DNA from: Pedobacter sp. L105
Lineage (GTDB): Bacteria > Bacteroidota > Bacteroidia > Sphingobacteriales > Sphingobacteriaceae
Reading direction: 5' to 3'
Length of the DNA stretch: 64,000 nucleotides
Assembly: GCF_009765875.1 (NCBI RefSeq)
Contig: NZ_LMUP01000004.1
Span: forward strand, 1,031,080 to 1,095,079
In this document: positions 38,636 through 46,474 of the stretch, in pieces
How positions within the stretch are numbered: the stretch's first letter is position 1
Layout: every line of letters starts with the position of its first letter
Notes under the pieces: generated by a model
Seen by the model: only the letters and a program-made list of their open reading frames with translations
What the model was told of the DNA's origin: nothing
Database searches by the model: none
Translations under genes and position numbers: made by a program

Positions 38636-39049
38636 TTATTTCTTTTTACCTTTTGTTGGGGCAGCAGCTACTTGTCCTGGTTTAGGACGTTTTGTGCCAT
38701 ATTTTGAACGACGTTGGTTACGACCAGCAACTCCTGAAGTATCTAAAGCTCCACGGATGATGTGATAACGTACTCCTGGCAAATCCTTAACACGGCCACC
38801 ACGGATCAATACGATTGAGTGTTCCTGTAAATTGTGACCTTCTCCAGGAATATAAGCGTTAACTTCTTTTCCATTGGTCAAACGTACACGCGCTACTTTA
38901 CGCATTGCTGAGTTTGGTTTTTTAGGGGTAGTGGTATATACACGTGTACATACACCTCTTCGCTGTGGACAACTGTCCAACGCCGGAGACTTACTCTTGA
39001 ACTCCAGTGCTACTCTACCTTTTCTAACTAATTGTTGAATGGTTGGCAT
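38636..39049 (-). CDS. rpsL: 30S ribosomal protein S12
   Basis: S12 is at the decoding centre; changes in it cause streptomycin resistance in other bacteria. The 137-residue protein has the conserved [20 protein letters not shown] (the Lys commonly mutated in resistance is present as the wild type) and [20 protein letters not shown]. The C-terminal tail is short and Lys-rich. It is the first gene of the str group. Confidence 0.98.
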   Translation of the reverse strand: MPTIQQLVRKGRVALEFKSKSPALDSCPQRRGVCTRVYTTTPKKPNSAMRKVARVRLTNGKEVNAYIPGEGHNLQEHSIVLIRGGRVKDLPGVRYHIIRGALDTSGVAGRNQRRSKYGTKRPKPGQVAAAPTKGKKK

Positions 39050-39106
39050 TGTTTTTTTGTTTTTCTATATTATTATTAAAAACTCTTACCCCTCACTAAG
39101 GGACTG

Positions 39107-39137
39107 CAAAGGTAGAACAATACATTTTATAAATCAA
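39107..39137 (-). promoter_or_regulatory. Promoter of the rpsL-rpsG-fusA-rpsJ operon
   Basis: The minus strand has TTG (39137-39135), a 20-base spacer and TACCTTTG (39114-39107), a full match to the Bacteroidota pattern. The box ends 57 bp before the rpsL start. Spacing is identical to that of the rplC promoter. Confidence 0.78.
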
Positions 39138-39153
39138 GGGGTTAACGCAAAAT

Positions 39154-39213
39154 TAATAGGCCCGAAGAGGTTTATTTTCAAATATTTGAAAATAAACCTC
39201 TTCGGGCCTATTA
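39154..39213. repeat. 60-bp perfect palindrome at the end of the collar-protein operon
   Basis: Thirty bases on each side of the centre (39183/39184) are exact reverse complements with no loop. The outer part is GC-rich (AGGCCCGAAGAGG) and the centre AT-rich (CAAATATTTG). It starts 20 bp after the stop of the small peptide gene and ends 17 bp before the rpsL -33 box. Only AATTTT follows on the minus strand, so it is an atypical terminator, or a DNA-level element. Confidence 0.8.
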
Positions 39214-39233
39214 CCAGGGTTGCATAAGGTAGC

Positions 39234-39410
39234 TTATGAAGCTCCGGGGAAACCGGAGGATGTCATACCTTCAGGAAGAAATGCAATAAATCCTCCATGG
39301 ATAATATCCTTACTGATGATTTCAATATCAGGTTTTACCCAGGCCTTTTTAGATTTAATGTCACCATGTCCCTCTGGAGAGGTGTTTAATTCAGATCCGT
39401 TCATATTCAT
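39234..39410 (-). CDS. 58-residue peptide, candidate RiPP precursor
   Basis: The frame starts at ATG 39410 (a second ATG is two codons later) and is 43 bp downstream of the formyltransferase-like gene on the same strand. The N-terminal half is polar and charged, then KKAWVKPDIEI at residues 21-31 resembles the aromatic-xx-Pro-x-aliphatic recognition motif of RiPP leaders. A Gly-Gly at 39-40 follows, then a hydrophobic, small-residue core FIAFLPEGMTSSGFPGAS. If G39 or G40 became the first core residue, E47 would be at position 9 or 8, the ring size of lasso peptides. The usual Thr at -2 and any leader-binding or protease gene are missing nearby, so the assignment is inference. Confidence 0.62.
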   Translation of the reverse strand: MNMNGSELNTSPEGHGDIKSKKAWVKPDIEIISKDIIHGGFIAFLPEGMTSSGFPGAS

Positions 39411-39454
39411 AGTTGAGTGGTTAATAGATAAATATTGTTTAATAATTTATGCTC

Positions 39455-40378
39455 CTATCTGCCAAAAAATTGCCCCTGTATAAAACCAAACAGGGCTGCA
39501 TGTCTGGCAGGTATAAAAGTGTCATTCAGGTTCAGCATTGTAATATTAATGATCATTTTGTCCTTGCAGGTCACCTGAAGCCCATGATGATGATTAATAA
39601 TCAGGCCGGGTTCCTCCAGGTTAAGTGATGTGGCCGTATTTTCCATGATCTCTGCATCAAGTATCTTCAACTCATTTCCGTTAAAAGAAGTAATCGCCCC
39701 CTTATTCCATGGATTACAGGCCAATATCAGGTTAACAATCTCCGCAGCCGCCATGTTTTCCCATTGGATCAGCACATCTTTCAGTTCAGGCCTTTTATAG
39801 TAATACGATTTGTTATTGTCTTGAGATCGTATTGATAGTCTTTTTTTCTGGAACACCTGCTGCATGATAAAACCGACACCCTCCACTACTACCTGCGACA
39901 ATACCAAATGAGCTGTTCCATAACTTAAATGAGGATCTCTTTTCATCTCCCTACTCCAGATAACGCCACCCGCATCAAATTGCTCACTGAGGAGATGTAT
40001 CGTGACCGTAAGCGAAGAAGAACCATTTTTGATCTGCCAGAATACCGGGTTAGGCCCTCTGTAAGCAGGCAACGCGCCAAAATGAATATTATATACATGC
40101 TCCCTCATCTTAACCGGCAGCCTGGCGGTATCAATCAGGTGCTTAAAACCCATGATAAAAACCATGTCGGGTTGCTCCTCCCTCAGCCAGAAATGGAACA
40201 ACTCATGGTTGCCCTCCTGAAGAGGAATCCTGCTGCCATTACAAAAATGCCTGATCACCATCAAATCTTCAGCTCCGGAACAGGCATCTGTAAAAACAGA
40301 TGCCTGTAAATGCCCGTTAACAAGTGCTTGTAAAAGGGGTATACAATATGCTGCGCCAGAAACGATTCCAATCTTCAT
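39455..40378 (-). CDS. Formyltransferase-family enzyme (Fmt-like fold)
   Basis: The 307-residue protein has an N-terminal formyltransferase domain; the catalytic Asn and His are visible in NIHFGALPAYRGPNPVFW (about residues 98-115) and the catalytic Asp in EQFDAGGVIW (about 141). A smaller C-terminal domain covers about 205-300, as in methionyl-tRNA or sugar N-formyltransferases. It is clearly divergent from housekeeping Fmt and lies between collar-protein genes and the small peptide gene, so it probably formylates a peptide, an amino sugar or a related amine made by this operon. Cofactor would be 10-formyltetrahydrofolate. Substrate unknown. Confidence 0.8.
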   Translation of the reverse strand: MKIGIVSGAAYCIPLLQALVNGHLQASVFTDACSGAEDLMVIRHFCNGSRIPLQEGNHELFHFWLREEQPDMVFIMGFKHLIDTARLPVKMREHVYNIHFGALPAYRGPNPVFWQIKNGSSSLTVTIHLLSEQFDAGGVIWSREMKRDPHLSYGTAHLVLSQVVVEGVGFIMQQVFQKKRLSIRSQDNNKSYYYKRPELKDVLIQWENMAAAEIVNLILACNPWNKGAITSFNGNELKILDAEIMENTATSLNLEEPGLIINHHHGLQVTCKDKMIINITMLNLNDTFIPARHAALFGFIQGQFFGR

Positions 40379-40404
40379 CTGCGCTAGATATTCTTTTTAA
40401 CGGA

Positions 40405-40950
40405 TTAACTAAAACTTGGAAAAATACCTTCCATGGCTATAATGTAACTGATGCTCAAATAAGGCATCCTGTTTTCATGCGACTGTGAGCCTCCTGTTGG
40501 TGTTAAGGAATTCGGTAATAATGGCTGAGGCACTATTCCGGTAGCGGGTGGCGCATAAAAAAGAACCGTATGGTTGTTTGTTGTCGGATCGGCAGGGGCC
40601 GCTAAAAAATTATTGGCTGCCGAAGTAGTGGTTCCCGATTGGGAACTTACGCTTAACGTGTGCTGATGGGACGGCAAATTAGGATTAAGCAGCGTTACGC
40701 TCTCTACACCGCCACTCATTCCCATTACATAAGTGGTACCAGACAGGCCTCTTCCCTGGTTTAAAATTACACGGCCTCTTAAATCCGGCAAAGCGAATGT
40801 AGTTACCCCATCACCACCATAGGTAGTTCCCAATAATGCAAACAATGCACTGTTTTGTGCTATTGATTGTAAAGAGCCATCGCAATTCGCCCAGCCTACC
40901 GGAGCAAAATTACCGGCAAATATTCTTATTTCTCCTAGATAAGGTTCCAT
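40405..40950 (-). CDS. Phage tail collar domain protein (third paralogue)
   Basis: The 181-residue protein is counted from MEPYLGEIRIF; the longer frame overlaps its neighbour and was rejected. The tail-collar domain covers about residues 5-60 with GWANCDGSLQSIAQNSALFA and LLGTTYGGDGVTTFALPDLR. A Gly/Ser/Thr-rich middle and the ending ISYIIAMEGIFPSFS follow. Such stand-alone proteins are related to T4 gp12-like short tail fibres and to the microcystin-dependent protein MdpB; their cellular role is not known. It follows its paralogue by 25 bp. Confidence 0.85.
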   Translation of the reverse strand: MEPYLGEIRIFAGNFAPVGWANCDGSLQSIAQNSALFALLGTTYGGDGVTTFALPDLRGRVILNQGRGLSGTTYVMGMSGGVESVTLLNPNLPSHQHTLSVSSQSGTTTSAANNFLAAPADPTTNNHTVLFYAPPATGIVPQPLLPNSLTPTGGSQSHENRMPYLSISYIIAMEGIFPSFS

Positions 40951-40975
40951 ATTTTTATTTTTGTTTAAAAAGCGG

Positions 40976-41515
40976 TTAACTCCTCGACGGGAAGATACCC
41001 GTTGTGGAAATACATACATTCATGGTTAAAAAGGGTCCCCGGTTTTCATGAGGCGTATTACCTCCTGTAGGGCTCACCGAAGCGAGGGAAAGCACAACAG
41101 GTGCGCTCAGCGTAACCGCATACCCGTTCACAGCATAATTAGTAGACTGAGGGTTGGTTACAAAAACACAAATTTGGGCAAGGTAATCGTCGGAGTTATT
41201 CAGCGCCTGAGTTCCCAGTGCGTTCACTACCTGTACATTATGGTTATGCGCAGGGAGCTGCGGGGTAGTAAGTGTTACGCTTTCTGTACCGCTTGACGCA
41301 CCCATAGGGTTACTACTGCTGTATCCAAGCATCGCTGCGCCATTGAGATTAGGCAGGTTAAAAGTAGTGATACCATTTCCACCGAATTGTGTGCCTAAAA
41401 GCGAAAACAAAGCCTGATTTTGATTAATGGCTACAACTTGCCCGCTGCAGGCCAGCCAGCCACGCGGTACCTGACCGAATGCAAATGTTCTTATCTCACC
41501 AAGATATTGGTCCAT
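40976..41515 (-). CDS. Phage tail collar domain protein (second paralogue)
   Basis: The 179-residue protein shares the layout of its neighbours: MDQYLGEIRTFAFGQVPRGW at the start, LACSGQVVAINQNQALFSLL and GTQFGGNGITTFNLPNLNG in the collar domain, a variable middle with QLPAHNHNVQV, and the end NVCISTTGIFPSRS. No signal peptide is visible. The conserved Cys in the collar domain and the HENRGP motif near the C-terminus recur in the third paralogue. Tandem duplication within the operon is the likely origin. Confidence 0.86.
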   Translation of the reverse strand: MDQYLGEIRTFAFGQVPRGWLACSGQVVAINQNQALFSLLGTQFGGNGITTFNLPNLNGAAMLGYSSSNPMGASSGTESVTLTTPQLPAHNHNVQVVNALGTQALNNSDDYLAQICVFVTNPQSTNYAVNGYAVTLSAPVVLSLASVSPTGGNTPHENRGPFLTMNVCISTTGIFPSRS

Positions 41516-41555
41516 ATTTTATTCTTTAAGTTCTTAATTTATTTTACTGTCGTTT

Positions 41556-42119
41556 TTACGGGCGTGAAGGGAATATACCTTGCAGACATATACAATAATT
41601 GATAGCTACGTTAGGCATCATATTGTTGTGTGGCTGGCTGCCTCCCGCTATACCTATTGAAGTGGGGTTCAATGTAGCCCCGGGTGCCGGATTAACTGGT
41701 GCATAGGAACGTCCTACCACTCCAGAATTAGCATTGGCTTTAGCAAAGCTATTTGCAATATAAGAACCCGTTACCGGTACAGTAACCTCATTAATAGGGC
41801 CACCAGCAGGAGCCGCTCCGCTAAAACTGTGGCTATGTGCCTGGATTTCAGTAGTTGCCAGGGTAACACCCGCGGCACCACCAACCTCTCCAAGCGAATA
41901 ATTCTGCCCGCCTGGTAATTGTCCCGCACTGTTAAGCACAGTGCCCTGGATATTTGGCAATGCAAAATTAGTTGTCCCATTGCCCCCGTAAGTAACTCCC
42001 AGAATACTAAAAAGTGCAGAATACTGCTGGATAGGCAAAATTTGCCCCTGACAAAGGGCCCAATTCTGTGGATTAAAATTAAATCCGAATGCCCTGATTT
42101 CGCCAATAAAAGCGTCCAT
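41556..42119 (-). CDS. Phage tail collar domain protein (first paralogue)
   Basis: The 187-residue first gene of the operon starts MDAFIGEIRAFGFNFNPQNW, followed by ALCQGQILPIQQYSALFSIL and GVTYGGNGTTNFALPNIQG, the collar domain. The middle has IQAHSHSFSG and a longer insertion (about residues 105-145) than the other two; it ends INYCICLQGIFPSRP with two close Cys. The protein is probably a beta-rich trimer by analogy with phage fibres. Nothing else in the neighbourhood looks phage-derived. Confidence 0.86.
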   Translation of the reverse strand: MDAFIGEIRAFGFNFNPQNWALCQGQILPIQQYSALFSILGVTYGGNGTTNFALPNIQGTVLNSAGQLPGGQNYSLGEVGGAAGVTLATTEIQAHSHSFSGAAPAGGPINEVTVPVTGSYIANSFAKANANSGVVGRSYAPVNPAPGATLNPTSIGIAGGSQPHNNMMPNVAINYCICLQGIFPSRP

Positions 42120-42149
42120 AATTTTTTGTTTTAGGTTAAAAAAATAGTT

Positions 42150-42167
42150 AGTTTATATTTGGTTTAA
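42150..42167 (-). promoter_or_regulatory. AT-rich motif shared upstream of collar and polysaccharide genes
   Basis: The minus strand reads TTAAACCAAATATAAACT about 31 bp before the first collar gene. Nearly the same motif occurs at 46353-46370 and, with one extra base, at 61126-61143, each upstream of a minus-strand gene. It may be part of a promoter or operator; chance in AT-rich DNA is not excluded. Confidence 0.35.
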
Positions 42168-42184
42168 TAGACAGAAATAAGGTG

Positions 42185-42212
42185 TAAAAAGCCCATAAAG
42201 AGCTCTTTATCC
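42185..42212 (-). terminator. Possible terminator after the polysaccharide cluster
   Basis: A perfect 16-bp palindrome ATAAAGAGCTCTTTAT (42195-42210) is followed on the minus strand by GGGC and five T residues, about 100 bp after the stop of the fused glycosyl-phosphate transferase gene. The stem is AT-rich and the T run is offset, so this is tentative. Confidence 0.45.
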
Positions 42213-42312
42213 ACTATTAATGACCCATACAAATAAGTAAGAAAAAATAAAAAAAGAGTTAGAACATCTTTTTTTTACCCGGCGCTACAAGGATGTGCCT
42301 GACGGTGGAAAA

Positions 42313-44118
42313 CTATAAGCCTGCAATATTCAGATTGTAAGATAGTGTTAAAGTGAAGCGTCCAACGCCCACATGCTGAGCGGTCAGCATCGTTTTAATT
42401 TCATCTTCACCAGGCAGGTCAATGGCATTGGTGGAGATCAAAACCAGATCAGGTTTAACTTTTTTGCATATATCCAGCAGCTGGTCTTTACCCCCATAAA
42501 TCTTATATCCATACAACAGCATATGATGTTTAGACTCATCATCATCTATCCAGCCTACCGGTCTTAATTCATGCCGGTGATTTTGCAGCAATTCTTTGAT
42601 CAACAAATATCCGCTGTCACCAGCCCCATAAATAATTACCCTTTTCTGAGCATGCCTGTTCCTGCTGATCAGCTCTGCAATCCACCGGTAAAATAAACGG
42701 GTAATTACAATGCCTATAAAGGTCAGCAGAAAGTCGACCATAAAAAAGTAAGAGGAGTACATTTCGCTCTTCCCTTTAAAAAACAAAGTGATGATCAATA
42801 TCAGGGTAGAAATAGCAATGATCATAAAATAACCAGCAATCTCCATCACCTCCATATACCGCCACATGCGGTAATAAAGATTCGTTACATAAAACAGGGA
42901 TATCTTTACACAGATAAAGGTAGCCAGTACCACATAACCGTTATCCATAGTTACGTGCATCGATTCTGCAGCAATCAAAAATGAACAGTAGATAATTAAT
43001 ATATCCGTAAAAATACCAATGAGTAATTTTTTGTGGTAAAGGAAAAACCGCAGCATTAAATGGGTGTCTGTTTTTTTCCCCTTGCTGCGCATATAAGAAA
43101 GTTTCTCTTCTGATTCATTGTAAACCTTTACCTTAGAGAGTACCGTAGAAAAGATAACGGAAAACACAGCCAGCATCAGGATACACAAAAACAAGTCGTT
43201 GATCTTTGCTTTATAAATTAAGATACACAGCAGCCCCCAAATGCCGCTAATACAATATAAAGTAAGCACAGCTTTTTTTTCACTAAGCCCCAAATTTACC
43301 AGCCGGTGTGAAGTATGGTCTTTTCCTCCCTGATCAATCCGACGGCCTGCAGCAAGCCTTTTAATAATTACCAGCGTAGTATCCATAATGGGAATAGCCA
43401 TCAGGCTGATTGGTATCAATAAAACCAGTACAGCAGACGAAGAACCTGATTTCCCTTGCACGGCGATGCTTAAAAACGACAGGGAAAAGCCCAGGAACAA
43501 ACTCCCGGAATCACCCATAAATATCTTTGCGGGTTTAAAATTATAAAACAGAAAACTTCCTGCAGCACCTGCAATAGCAAATGCCATCGCCGAAAGGCCA
43601 TACTCCCCGTTCAGCAGGCCTATAATTCCGGAAATGACAGCAACAATGCCAGCGATACCAGCTGCCAGTCCGTCCATATTGTCTAAAAGATTAATCGCAT
43701 TGGTAATTCCGATCACCCAGATAAACGTTAATGGTATACCCGCCCAGCCAAGCAGACCGCCGCCAAACATAAAGCCATTGTAAACTAAAGCAAATGAACT
43801 AACAATCTGAGCAAGCAACTTGATGACAGGTTTCACCTCCCATATATCATCCACTAAGCCCACCAAAAACATAACACCCGCAGCACTGCACAACATCCAG
43901 TTGATCGCAGAAAAATTCAGGCACAGCATCGCCAGGCTAAAAGAAACAAAAATCCCAATGCCTCCCATTAAGGCAGTAGGCTTTTGATGCCACCTGTCAC
44001 TGCGCGGATAAACTACCCAGCCCTTAAAATAGGCCAACTTGATAATCAATGGTATAATTGCAAGGCCGATCAGAAAAGAGAGAAGACTTGTTACTGCCGG
44101 ATTGAATAATACATTCAT
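42313..44118 (-). CDS. WecA/MraY-type sugar-phosphate transferase fused to a FlaA1/PglF-like membrane and Rossmann half
   Basis: Residues 1 to about 320 form a polytopic polyprenyl-phosphate sugar-1-phosphate transferase: VGLVDDIWEVKP, NLLDNMDGLAAG, FMGDSGSLFLGF and the cytoplasmic DHTSHRL motif are all present. After about residue 355 there are four or five more membrane helices and then a Rossmann domain from about 493 (RVIIYGAGDSG) that ends at 601. This second half resembles the N-terminal part of PglF/FlaA1-type dehydratases, but the catalytic SDR domain is missing. It probably starts repeat-unit synthesis on undecaprenyl phosphate. It is the last gene of the cluster, 8 bp after the epimerase. 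Confidence 0.88.
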   Translation of the reverse strand: MNVLFNPAVTSLLSFLIGLAIIPLIIKLAYFKGWVVYPRSDRWHQKPTALMGGIGIFVSFSLAMLCLNFSAINWMLCSAAGVMFLVGLVDDIWEVKPVIKLLAQIVSSFALVYNGFMFGGGLLGWAGIPLTFIWVIGITNAINLLDNMDGLAAGIAGIVAVISGIIGLLNGEYGLSAMAFAIAGAAGSFLFYNFKPAKIFMGDSGSLFLGFSLSFLSIAVQGKSGSSSAVLVLLIPISLMAIPIMDTTLVIIKRLAAGRRIDQGGKDHTSHRLVNLGLSEKKAVLTLYCISGIWGLLCILIYKAKINDLFLCILMLAVFSVIFSTVLSKVKVYNESEEKLSYMRSKGKKTDTHLMLRFFLYHKKLLIGIFTDILIIYCSFLIAAESMHVTMDNGYVVLATFICVKISLFYVTNLYYRMWRYMEVMEIAGYFMIIAISTLILIITLFFKGKSEMYSSYFFMVDFLLTFIGIVITRLFYRWIAELISRNRHAQKRVIIYGAGDSGYLLIKELLQNHRHELRPVGWIDDDESKHHMLLYGYKIYGGKDQLLDICKKVKPDLVLISTNAIDLPGEDEIKTMLTAQHVGVGRFTLTLSYNLNIAGL

Positions 44119-44126
44119 TTCTATAA

Positions 44127-45065
44127 TTATTTATGGATTAAACGGTGGTTAAGGTGAAGGATTTGCGCTATTCCTTCTTCTATGCTGAGCAACTCCCTGT
44201 TGAGCAGTTTTAGCATTTTAGAATTATCAGGCTGTCTGCGTGTCATATCCCCTTCTGTTAAGGCTTCCAGATGAACAATTGAAGACATTGACCCTGTAAT
44301 AGAAATGATCATTTTAGCCAGGTCAACCACACTGATCTCTTTTGAATTACCAATATTCACTACGTCATTTAAATAAAGTGATTCTTCAAAAATCCTGCTT
44401 GTTGCCTCAATATTATCGTCTATATAACAAAAGGTTCGGGTTTGGTTACCTTCTCCGTAAATGGTTAAATGCTCGTTTTTTAATGCTGTATCGATGAACT
44501 TAGAAATCACAAAATCATTGCTCTGCTTTGGCCCGTAAGTATTAAAAAACCTGAAAATCGTAAAATCAAGACCATATTCTCTTTGGTATGATTTAAAAAA
44601 AGCCTCTCCAACATTTTTCACAATCGCATAAGGTAATCTCGAATTTAATGGCGTAGTCTGCTCATTTTGGGGGAATTCTACAGGCTCTCCATACACTTCT
44701 GAAGAAGAAGAATAAAACACCCTTTTTACGCCCGTATTTTTTGAAAGGTTCAGTATATTTTTGATCCCTTCGATATCCTGCAATACTGTCATCGGATTAC
44801 TTAACGTCCGCTTTACCCCAACCAGGGCAGCATAATGAAATACATAATCAAATTTGAAAGCCAGCATGATAGCCGACAGGTCATTGTAGTTATTGACATC
44901 ACATTTAATAAAAGTAAAATTGTCGCAATCTTCGGGAAGGTTCTTCACTGAACCCGTGATCAGATTGTCGACAACAACAATTTGATATTTCTTGCTTTGA
45001 ACCAGTCGGCAGGCTAAAGCCCCGCCTACGTTACCAGCACCTCCGGTAATTAAAATATTGATCAT
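44127..45065 (-). CDS. NAD-dependent sugar epimerase/dehydratase (SDR family)
   Basis: The 312-residue extended short-chain dehydrogenase has the NAD-binding GGAGNVGG at residues 8-15, the active-site YSSSSEVYGE and the catalytic YAIVK. It modifies a nucleotide sugar, with UDP-glucose/UDP-HexNAc 4-epimerase or UDP-glucuronate-type chemistry most likely; the exact reaction is not readable. It is located between a glycosyltransferase and the initiating transferase, so its product probably feeds this polysaccharide. Confidence 0.85.
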   Translation of the reverse strand: MINILITGGAGNVGGALACRLVQSKKYQIVVVDNLITGSVKNLPEDCDNFTFIKCDVNNYNDLSAIMLAFKFDYVFHYAALVGVKRTLSNPMTVLQDIEGIKNILNLSKNTGVKRVFYSSSSEVYGEPVEFPQNEQTTPLNSRLPYAIVKNVGEAFFKSYQREYGLDFTIFRFFNTYGPKQSNDFVISKFIDTALKNEHLTIYGEGNQTRTFCYIDDNIEATSRIFEESLYLNDVVNIGNSKEISVVDLAKMIISITGSMSSIVHLEALTEGDMTRRQPDNSKMLKLLNRELLSIEEGIAQILHLNHRLIHK

Positions 45066-45105
45066 TTTTATAAGGTTATAGTCTGCATCCCACTCATCAA
45101 AACAT

Positions 45106-46296
45106 TTACTGCATTAAAAATTTATATAGATCTTCTGTTTCCTGTACCAGCCGGTGATAAGAATAATTCTGAAACGCTATCCTTTTGCCATTTGCGGCCA
45201 TTTCTTCTCTAAGTGATTTATTAACAATAAGCTCCCTTAGCTTTTTAGCATAAGCTGCTGGTTGCTGTTCACAAATAAAACCGTTATGTCCATCTTTTAC
45301 CACGTCCCGCACACCACCAACATCTGTACAGATCACACCTTTTTGTGCCGCCATCGCTTCAATAATGCTTACCGGCGTACCTTCGTTCAGCGAAGTCAGC
45401 GCTATAATATCAGAACCAGCATTAATCACATCGATATCTTTACGCCATGACGTAAAGATGATATCTGCCGCATAATAATTTTCATTCGCCCTGCAGCAGG
45501 TAAATCCAAATTGTCCGATCATAGTAATAATGGGTTCCAGCAGCTCTCCATCCCCCACAATGAAAACTTTAAACCGCAACTCAGGATGAGTATCCTTTAA
45601 TACTTTTAAGGTATCTAAAAATAAAAAGTGATTTTTAATGGGCGCAAGTCTGCCTGTAATGGTAATCACCACATCATCCTCTGCTAAATGGTAAAACTGA
45701 CGGAAACTCAGCCGTTTTGAAGCCTGATTATCCGCAAATTTCTCCAGGTCAAAACCAAGTTTGATCACATGTATTTTGCTGGCAGGGGCAATATGATAAG
45801 TATTCACCAAATCATATTTCTGCTGCTCACTAATTGAAATAATGGCATTACTGATTCCGGCAAGGTATCTTTCTATAGCCAGAAAAACTTTAGTCTTAAC
45901 CGGTGAAAAATAACCATCAAAAACATTTCCGTGGTAAGTATGTAAAATGGCTTTTGGCCGATGGGCACTATGATAGGCTGCCAGTCTGCCCAATACACCC
46001 GCTTTTGCAGCATGTGTATGAACGATATCAGGCTTGTATTCTTTAACTGCATGCTGAATATGCCTTAAGGCCCGAAAATCCTTTTTAGGATTGATGCTTC
46101 TGAACATATCGGGTACATACTCATAAGGGACGCCCAGATCTTCCAGCATATAGGCCGAACTACCCTCTTGCGGCTCTTTAATTCCCGCCAAAACCCTGGT
46201 TTCATATCCCAAAGCCATATGTTTAGCAAGATAAGCAACATTATAAGTAGGACCTCCAACATTGAGCCTGTTCAGTACCCTTAAGATTTTAGGCAT
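45106..46296 (-). CDS. Glycosyltransferase family 4
   Basis: The 396-residue GT-B enzyme has an N-terminal acceptor domain with LNVGGPTYNVAYLAKHM and DIVHTHAAKAGVLGRLAAYH, and a C-terminal donor domain with ITGRLAPIKNH and the EX7E-type motif NEGTPVSIIEAMAAQKGVI. It is probably cytoplasmic and retaining, adding one sugar of the repeat unit. A 178-bp spacer separates it from the next gene upstream, long for this cluster, and holds one copy of the shared AT-rich motif; a second transcription start here is plausible. Confidence 0.88.
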   Translation of the reverse strand: MPKILRVLNRLNVGGPTYNVAYLAKHMALGYETRVLAGIKEPQEGSSAYMLEDLGVPYEYVPDMFRSINPKKDFRALRHIQHAVKEYKPDIVHTHAAKAGVLGRLAAYHSAHRPKAILHTYHGNVFDGYFSPVKTKVFLAIERYLAGISNAIISISEQQKYDLVNTYHIAPASKIHVIKLGFDLEKFADNQASKRLSFRQFYHLAEDDVVITITGRLAPIKNHFLFLDTLKVLKDTHPELRFKVFIVGDGELLEPIITMIGQFGFTCCRANENYYAADIIFTSWRKDIDVINAGSDIIALTSLNEGTPVSIIEAMAAQKGVICTDVGGVRDVVKDGHNGFICEQQPAAYAKKLRELIVNKSLREEMAANGKRIAFQNYSYHRLVQETEDLYKFLMQ

Positions 46297-46352
46297 TCAA
46301 TAAATATAGTTAGGTAAATAAATATATTAACAGCACCTCAATTGAGACCGCA

Positions 46353-46370
46353 AGTTTATATTTGGTTAAA
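46353..46370 (-). promoter_or_regulatory. Second copy of the shared AT-rich motif
   Basis: The minus strand reads TTTAACCAAATATAAACT, 57 bp upstream of the glycosyltransferase start at 46296. It matches the copy at 42150-42167 at almost every position. Confidence 0.33.
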
Positions 46371-46474
46371 CATCAATGATAAAGCAGATCGTTCAGAAAC
46401 CCAAATTCCTAGCAGTTATTAATAGCCACTTTAGTCCGGATAACTGTGAGGAGAATTTTATGAACGATTAATAG

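Noticed and set aside
40405..42119. Prophage remnant
   Set aside because: Only collar-domain genes are present; no integrase, capsid, terminase, tail tube or lysis genes were seen, and flanking genes are chromosomal.
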